Positions 54,201-63,200 of a DNA stretch of 64,000 nt are shown one piece after another; positions within the stretch are counted from its first letter, which is position 1, and each line of letters begins with the position of its first letter. The notes beneath the pieces are model-generated. The model had not been told where the DNA came from and did no database searches. It worked only from the letters and a program-made list of their open reading frames with translations. Made by a program: the position numbers and the translations under genes. The stretch comes from Nocardia donostiensis (lineage in GTDB: Bacteria > Actinomycetota > Actinomycetes > Mycobacteriales > Mycobacteriaceae): the NCBI RefSeq assembly GCF_002081715.1, contig NZ_MUKP01000010.1:62001-126000 (forward strand), in the 5' to 3' direction.

Positions 54201-57200
54201 TCGAATCTCGAATTCCGCGGTGAAGCCGTTACTCTCGACACGCTGGAGCGAGATATCCAGGCCCTCTTTCATATCGTCGTGCCATGCACCTCGGGCTTCG
54301 ACCGCGTGCAGGACCAGGGAGGCAGCGGCACGACCGTCCGCCGTGGACCCGATCACCACGGACGTCGAGTCATGTTCCTGCGCTCCGACAGCGATCACCA
54401 GGCCCGAGACTTCGTCCGTCGGCCGGCCTCCATCCTCGAAATCCTCGCCTGAATGCAGGATGATCGCCCCGGTTGTCACCGGTGGAATCATGGTCTCGGA
54501 AGCAACTTCCACGGAGGTGCCTGCCTGCGGGTCGTTCGCTCGCTCAATGCCGTCTACGACGCTCGGCTTCTCGGCGGTGCCGTCTACGCGCGGCGGCGTC
54601 GAAACCGGGGCGGTGTGCTGGGCGGCTTCCGAATCCGTCGGCTGTGATTGCGCTGCGGGGCCTGCGTCGGTGGTGGGCGGTCGCAACGCCCATGTCTCCG
54701 GTGGACCGTCGCCGTAGCCGTACACCATCGCCTGGTCAGCGGGCGTCCAGCGCGCATTTCCGGCGCCGGGAGTACGGCCGAACAGCGCACGCGCATGCGG
54801 CGACCCGCCGGCAGAGCTGGACGCGGCGGCGGATCGGCTCGGCTGGTGACCATCCTGCCGCGCTGGGTGTGTGCTGTGCGCATGACCAACGGGCGCGGCT
54901 GTACCGGACTCGCGCGGAGGGCCTGCGATCAGGACGGCTGTGACATTGTCGTGTTCGCCTGCTTCGATGGCGTGCTGCACCATCGCCCGCGAAGCGCCGA
55001 TCAGGCTGCCTTCGGCCTGTATCAGCTTCTGCCGGACAGAGTCGGCGATCTTCTGTTCGGTGCTGTCCGCACCCGGCTGGTCCTTGGAGTAGACCTTGAC
55101 CGCGCCATCGGTGAACAGCGCGTAGATTCCTTTGCCGACCGGGACATGGGACTGGGGCTGCGCCTCCTGCCATTCCAGGTCCTTGCCCAGATAACGCAGG
55201 AACATCGAGGGGTTGAAACCGGGTGGCCGCACTTGCTCCACCGTCATTCCGCGTTTCCTCGCCAACTGTTCGAGGAACCAGTTGTCCTCGGTCAACCGGA
55301 CCGCGGGCCCGCCGTCGAGCGGGATCCAATACGCCACCGGATCGCCGACCACCACGGTGAGCGTTTGGGTCGGAGTCACCAAGGCGAGCACCATGGCGCA
55401 CGCCGGTGGGATCTCGGAGTCGGCATATTTCTCCGAGATCAGGTCGAGCACGGCACGCTGCGCGGCTTCGGCCGCCAGTTTCGCGGTGTGCGCCGCATCC
55501 GGCTGCCCGCCCGCCCGGACGCGGGCGGCCTCCTGCGGCAGTATCGCGGCGGCTGCCTTGGCCGCGACCTCCGCGGCCTCTTCACTTTTCGCCTGACTGG
55601 ACAAGCCATCGGCGACCATCGACAACGTCCACTGCTCACTGCCGACAGAGGCCGTGGTGAGCGTGAAGAAGTCCTCGTTCACGCTGTGTTGCCGGTCGGG
55701 CTGCCCACCCCGGTCTGTCACACCCGCGGCAGAGAGCACATCGACTTCGTGGTGGTCTCGCCATCTGGGTGAACCGAGAGACAACCATGGGCGCTGCGGA
55801 TCGACGTCGTGGTCGGCCAGACCGTTCAGGGCGCGGCCGCGGAACGCGGCCTTGTCGGTGTCTTCCGGAGTGGACGGCAGCGCGTCGAACAGCGGCCACG
55901 ACCGAAGCTCGCTGAAACTTTGCTGTCCCGCCGGATCGGCACCGAGGGCCACTCCCTCCATCACCTGATACGTCATGGCCGGGACAGACCACAAAAAGGC
56001 GCCGGTGTTCTGCTCCCGATATCGACGCAGCCACGGAACGATACGGTGCGCATCCGCGAGCTCGTCAACATAGATGACGATGCTGTCGCTTCTCCAACAA
56101 AGCGGCCCGGAAATCTTTGCGCTTTCCACGCCGGGGTAGCGATCCGGCTGATCGACGATCTGGTGCACGATATCGCGCATCATGCTGGTTGCCGCGTCCG
56201 GACTCGGGTGTATATAGACGCGGAAGCCGTGCCGTCCCTTTTCCACGCCTGACCGGTAGTAACGAACATTGAAGACCAATTCTGAGATACCCGCCCACTG
56301 ATGGACGTTGTCGGGACGCATCTCGTCTATCACGTTCGGGGTATTCACGATGGCAAAGCGGTTCCCGGCAGGTCGATCAACGAGGATTTCACCGAGTGCG
56401 TTGATATGGGAACGGCTGTCGGCGACCGCATCCGGCTCTGCTGGGTCGGATGCGACTTGGCGTCGATAGACGTCATGAGCGGTTGTGATGGATGCGCGGC
56501 CCGCAAAGAGCTGATCGGTGAATTCCTGCAGATTTTCGTGAGAAAGGTCCGGGGGATTGACTCCGTTCAACTGGTGCGACAATGTTTCCAATGCGACGAG
56601 GATGTCGAATTGCTCATCCGCACCCAACTCTCGTCGGAGTTCCTCGAGTTTTCTAGGCTGGTCGAAGATCGCCGGGAACCGCGCCAACACATTATCGATG
56701 ATCTTCGAATTGTGCTCGGATACGATCGCTTCCGAGGACACCGCCGGTCGAGCCTCGGGTACTTCGGCACGCTCCGTACTCAATGCGTCCGCGAGAGCAC
56801 GGACCCGGTCGTCGGCTGTTCGGTAACGTTCGGCGGCTACCAGCGCCACCCGTTCCTGCTCAGCGGCGTCGACGGCGAGCGGCTTGATCAATCTGGTTGC
56901 GTACTCGGCGCCGCGCAACGCGTCCCACCACTCCGCGGCAGCATGGAAGTGGTGCACCAGCAACCGAAGCCGATCCGGCGAAACCTCGGATCCGGCGTGA
57001 GCGACCAGGTCGTTCAACTCGTCGAGACGTCTCACCATGGCGGTCAACCGTTGGTAGCGCTGGTCATCGGCCGCTGTGTCCTGCTGTGCCACCCCGGCGG
57101 CGTCACGTTCGGCAGCAACCGTGTCTCGTTCCGCGGCGAGCTGTTCGCGCACCGATGCCAGCCGCCCAGGGTCGACAGCTCCCAGCAGAGTCGCGACCGC

Positions 57201-60200
57201 TGGATCGCTACCAGGCTCTTGTTCTCGTGAGGTTCGACCCGCTTCACGGTGCGCAGGTGCGGACGGAGCGTCGCCCCCGGCTTGTTTTTCAGCGTCGACC
57301 CGCCCGCTGACTTCGATGACCGTCGAGTCCGTGAACCCGGGAATCATCCGATGCATGGCGTCGAAATGTATTTCCCCGTAGGCAGCGAGGACCGCTCGTC
57401 CAGCGTCGATCTGCTCTTGAATTTTGTTCGCAGCAACGTACTCTCTGCGGGATTGGCATGCCGCGGCGACACGCTGCACACCGGACTGCGTAGAGCTGTG
57501 GCCCATATCGGTGGTTTCCCGCAGCAGCCAGTCCTCATCTTCTTTCCGGAACGATCGCGGGGATTCGAATCCCATACCGATGTAATGGCGCTGCATCAGC
57601 CGGAAGAATTCGGCGCGCGGATCCACACCGTCGGGCAGTATGCCCCGGTACATATCGATGGCTTCTTGCAGATGACTGTCGATATCTATGTTGGCGCCGG
57701 CCCGCAATCCCTGAGGGATATACCGCAGGACGTAGTACAGGAAAACAAATTCACGATCATTTTCGCCGACAAGGAAGTCGACTTGCTCTGCAAGATCCTC
57801 TTCCAGCGACATCACTTCCACACCGAATTCTCGGGCTGCATAGGCAAGGAGCGCCATCTCCCCGCGTGGACCGGAGAACGACGCCTCCGCCGTTTCCAGC
57901 GGCTCCGGAACCCGCCCTTCGACCCCGATGACGCGATCCCGCCCGCCTGCTGCTGCGAGCCACTCGTACACGAACCCTGTCAAGGCAACGGAATCCGGAT
58001 GCGACGGATCACTACGGTGGACCGTACCGATGAAAACATTGCCGTCAGCGACGGCGGCTCGGTGCGGAGGAGCGTCCTCCGCACCCGGCCCCGTCACCCG
58101 AGCCTGCCGCACCCCGGCCCTCTCATCGGTGCCTGTTTCCCCATCGGCGCCGGCGGCTGCACGGCCACCTGGCTCCGGCCCTTTCCGTTCGGCCTGCTCG
58201 ATGCCGTCCAGAAGGCCTGTCGACTCGGCGTACGGCAAAATATCGGTATCGCTGTTCAGGATATTCCCGATGGCTTCACGGAGGAATAGCTCCCGGTGCT
58301 TGAACACTTTCTCGACCAACCAGTCACCGGCTTCTCCGGTCGCACCCTTTTCCTCGACCACCTTCAGGAACTCGGACCAGAGAGTGACAGCGAGTATGTC
58401 GTTCCAAATATACGAATAGTACAAGGAAGCGTAGGGCAGAACGGCTGAATGACCGAAAGTCTGGATAGGGCTGTAATCGAAAAGACTCGGAGCAGTGAGG
58501 CCGTTCCGGACCAGTACAGCGTCCTCGAGGCTCTTCATTCCCGCCGCATCCGAGGGAATCTCGTCGGGAGTGCGGCTATGCCAGGCCAGATCTTGAAGAC
58601 AGAGTACCAATTGTTCGGCCTGGAATCGCGCATTGCGCTTCGACATTCGCCTTTGGAGGCTTTCGATCATCTCCGCGGGCATCGGCAAGCCGGTTTTGTA
58701 GCTGAATGCGTACTTCTCCAGGAAGAGCGACGCGAAGTTCTCCGCCAATTTCCCGACCGACTCGACGTATGTGCGCGGTGCGCGACGGAACGGCGCCACC
58801 TGCACACCATCCCCCCGGATGTAATGGACTGCGTGCCCGAATTCATGAAACAGGCTTTCGAGTCCAGACATCCCGAGGAGGCATAGTTCACCGTCGCTCT
58901 TCGGCTTACTCAAGTTGAGGTGCACCATGGCCACCGGGACGCGACCCAGCGAGGGAATTTTGGGGAACAACTCGGTGGTATAGTTTCCACCCATTTTTCC
59001 TGGTCGCGCAAATGGATCGAAGTAAACGAAGCCAACTGTTTTCCCCGCGTCACCACTATCGGTGACCTCGTATCCCCGGATATCGGGGTGCGGGGTCGGT
59101 ACGTCGGGACGCTCGGTGAACTTCAGGCGGAAGAGGCGCTCGTATTGTTCGAATACCCCTTTTACCAGTACCTGCTCCAGCGCCAGATGCTCCGCTTCAT
59201 ACTTGTGATCGACTCCCTGGGCCTGTTCCGCATGGAGACGGCTGCCGCGGTACACGTCCCAGGCTTCGGCGCGATCTTTACCGAGCGCCGCAGCCGCTTC
59301 ACGCAATTCGATGTCGAACTTGGCGGCCACGTAAGGCGCCAGTTTCCGCAGAACCGCTGCCCCTGTTTCCGGATCGACAGGTTCTTGTTCACCTATGAAC
59401 TTCGCATAGTTGGCATGACCCAAGATCGCAGCTTTTTCACCTCGAGCTTTCAGCATCTGCGCGGAGATCAAGGTGTTGTCGTACTCACCGCTTCGGCACA
59501 GATCTATCGAAGCCTGCTTGACCCTTTTCCGCATGCCCTCGTTCTTCAGAAGCCACAAGGCGCCCTGACCACTGCTGGTCATGTAATTATCGAGCTTCAG
59601 CAGATAACCGCCTTCAGGATCCCGGGTGATTCTCGCGCTGTCGAGTGAGATACCGTCCAATTCCTCTTCCGTCGCTGGAAGGGCGGCCGCCTCCACCGCA
59701 GCGGACTTGTTCTTCTGAAAACGAGTCGACAGCACATTCAATCTGTTGTCTATCTCGGTGAGCTTTTCCCGGTCCTCGGCCCCGAGACCGAATCCGGCCG
59801 CCCGACAATCCCGATACTCCAACTCCAGTATCTCGCGTATCTCGCGACTCAGGTTCAGAGCCGGGTCATTACGCTGAAGATACATATCCCTGATCCAGGC
59901 GCCGAGCACTTCGTGTGTTCGCACCTCGAAACGAGCTTCGGACACGATCTCCGATAACTCGGTCCAAGCTTCTTGGATCCCAGGGTATTCTCGCGGAAGC
60001 GCATTTTTCAGGCAGAGCACCGTCTGCTCCACCGGAAGAACCTCGGACCCTGCTCTGCGGTACCTGTCGAAGATTTCGTGGAAAGTGTACGAGCCGGAAT
60101 CTTCGATCATCTCGACCACTTCGGCGATATCGTTCCTCCACTGCTCGACCGCACGCTGTGCGGCCGGAACGATAGCCTCCACCGTGATCAGGTCGAGGCG

Positions 60201-63200
60201 CGGCGAGCCTGCGGGCCCCTGCCGATCGAGCAGCGGATTCGACCGGCCCTGTTCCTCCTCCGGTCGTACCGTTTCCGGCGTCCCTTGGTTCGCTGGGCTC
60301 TTCTGCTCGGCGCCTGCTTGTGCCCGAACGACAGGCGGCTGCGCATCGGATTGTTTCTTCCCCCCATCCCACTCACGGCCGTTCTTGTCATGGTGGAAGC
60401 CCTGCGCCATATCGAGGTCGGGCCTGCCCGCGGGTGTGGTGTGTCGTCTGCGGACGGGAAGGTCCAGCACTTCGGGGTGCACGCCCTCATGGAAGGCGAG
60501 CGCACCCGCGGCTGGCCCGGTTCCGCCCGCCGGGCGGTGGCCCTCCGCTCTGCCGGGCGCCGGGCTGCCGTCGTCCGGGAGTGCGGGGTCGGTGGGCTGC
60601 GGTTCTTCGGCCACTGGTGTGACGGCTGGAAGCAACTCGCCTGCGAGCGCTTCCGCCAACTTCACGACGGCGCGTCGCCTCAGTTGATTGATCGAGTTCG
60701 TATTCTTGCCGAGCGCTACCGCGATCTCCTTCGGCGTACTGCCGTCGACGAATCGCAGTTCGAGATAACGTCGCTCGTCTTCATTGAACCGGTCCGCGTC
60801 CAGACCGCGGACGAACTCCGAGAACCCGGTGGGATCGTTGCGCTGAGCCGTTTCGATCCGCTCGGTGGCTTCAGCAGGGGTAGGCGGCTTGGACCCGGTG
60901 ATCTCTTCGGCCAGATGACGGACCGCTTGCTTGTACAGCTGGGCGAGACCGGCTTCGGTGCGACCCGACTCGGCCAGCGCCGACACCATCTCCTCACGGG
61001 ACTTCTCCTGCACGATCCGCAGCTGGATGCACTGCTGCTCGCTGGCCGACAGCCGCGCCATCGCACGCCGGAACGCGCCGGGATCGTCGTGCCATGTCGC
61101 CTTGACCACTTCCAATGCCCAACCCCCCACGGTGGACACCGCGCCGGTGGTCAGCGCCTGGGCCACCTTCGGAACCAGCCGGTCCTGCAGCGCGCCTGCC
61201 GCGGACTCGGTAATCCCCATCTCGCGCGCTATCTCGGGGTTGGACATCGGCGGATCGGACAGGAACCGCAGCCGAATGAACTCCCGATGCCGCGGCGAGA
61301 AAGCTCGTGTTGCCAGCCGCACGACATCGGGCGGTGTGTTGCGAACCAATTCCAGATCGGCACCACCGGTGGCAGGCAGCTTCGCGTTCCCATCCGGCGT
61401 TTCCATCGAGCCGAGTCCGGCAGTGAGCAACTTCGCAGCGCGTGCCACTGCGCGCCGTTGCAAGCTGTCGGCTGCCCGAACGGTGATACCAAGCGCGGTG
61501 GCGATCTCGGCAGTCGAGCCCGGTGGCTGCTGCATGTAACCCAGCACGAGGCATGTCCACTGCCGAGGGGTGAACGAATTCCGATATGGCAACAGCGCCC
61601 CAGCATCGTCTCCCAATGCCCGACCGACAGTCTCCGACGCCTGGGCATGAGTAATCCGCTCGACACCGGCCAGGCGGTCGATCAGCTGTCGCATCATGAC
61701 ACCGCGCAGCTGTCGGACCCGTTTCCGGCTCTTCCCTGTCGCAGCCGATACTTCGTCGAGCGTCTGGCCGGACAGAAGCCACAGCGCACCGACCTGTTTC
61801 AGCGCTGGAGACAGTTCCGCGACAAGTTCCCGTACCTGGTCATAACGTGCGGTCTCCCCCAGTTCCACCGGCGGGGTCCATTGCTCGGCAGGTAGGTCGG
61901 CGGCATTCGCGACGAACCAGGCGCCCACATCCTGTCCCTCGACCAGCTGGTGGAGACCGGCCACCGCACGGCGCATGACGACAGTGGTGATCTGTTCGGC
62001 CAGATCTCGGCGGCCGACCTCGGACAGCACATGTCGGAACACCCGGTGGGCATAGCGCTCGCCCAACCGGTCCATGGCCTCGATATCACCGGCTCGGGCC
62101 GCGTACACCCACTCCCATACCGGTGTGTCCGCATGCCGCTCGACGAGGTCCGGGTCGAGCTTGCTCGCAAGCACACGCGCGACCTGATACGTCGCGTGGG
62201 CAACACGCACAGGCTCGCCTGTACCCCCGCCCTGGACGAAGAACAGTTCGAATTGCTCCCGCTGGGTCTCGGTGAGACCGGGCAGGTGCGGTGACAAGAC
62301 TTCCGGGTGGAGCGCCTGGAGCTTCTCGATCAGCGCCACCGCCGAACTGTCGGTCAACAACACTCCACCGGACAACAACCGCGACAAATCCAAGGCAACG
62401 CGATGCTGGTGGAAGCGCAACGCTCCCTCGCTGCGGCCCAAGATGCCTGCTACTTCGCGGATCGACAGTTTCCTCAGGAACAACAGTTCAGCGACTTCCT
62501 GATCCGCCGCACGCAGGTTGGGGATGCACCGTGCCACATCGTGGGGGTGAGCCGCCCGCACCTCCTGCAATTCCTGTCCGCGCTGCTGGTAGTGCGAGGG
62601 ACCCTTATCGGCTACGACCGGAACGGGCAACGGTGCGGTCTCGTCCACGGCGATACCTTCGGCTGCCACCACTCCTGGGCGAACCGTATGCCACCCCAAG
62701 CGGTCTGCCGCCGCCCGTATCCGCTGCGCGACCTCAGGCCCGGCGCCGCTGCCGTCGGCCAACACCCTCTTCACAGTCGATATGTCCACCCCCGCTTCTC
62801 GGGCCACATCCGCACGCGTCACATGCCGCAATACTCCGGGACGTCCGAACTGTTCTCGTAGCTCGTTCGGCAGCTGCTCGGTCAGCAGGTGCGCGATTTC
62901 ACGCAGGCGGCGTCTCGCTATTTTGGGACTGACACCTTCTTCTTCCGCAAACGCGGTCATGGCCGCGCCCTGCACGAAGAACCGATCGAACCTTTCCCGC
63001 TGTGCCGCGGTCAAATCCGGCAGGTGTGGCCGCAGCCACTCGGGGCGAAGACGTTGCACCGCCTCGATGAATATCGACGTCGCAATATCGTCTTTGTCCC
63101 GCAACCGCTTCACATCGGTGACGAGACGACGCCGCTCGGCAGCCACATCGTCTTCGGCACGGCCCAGTTCCGCTGCCACGTCGGTTACCGAAGACAGCCG

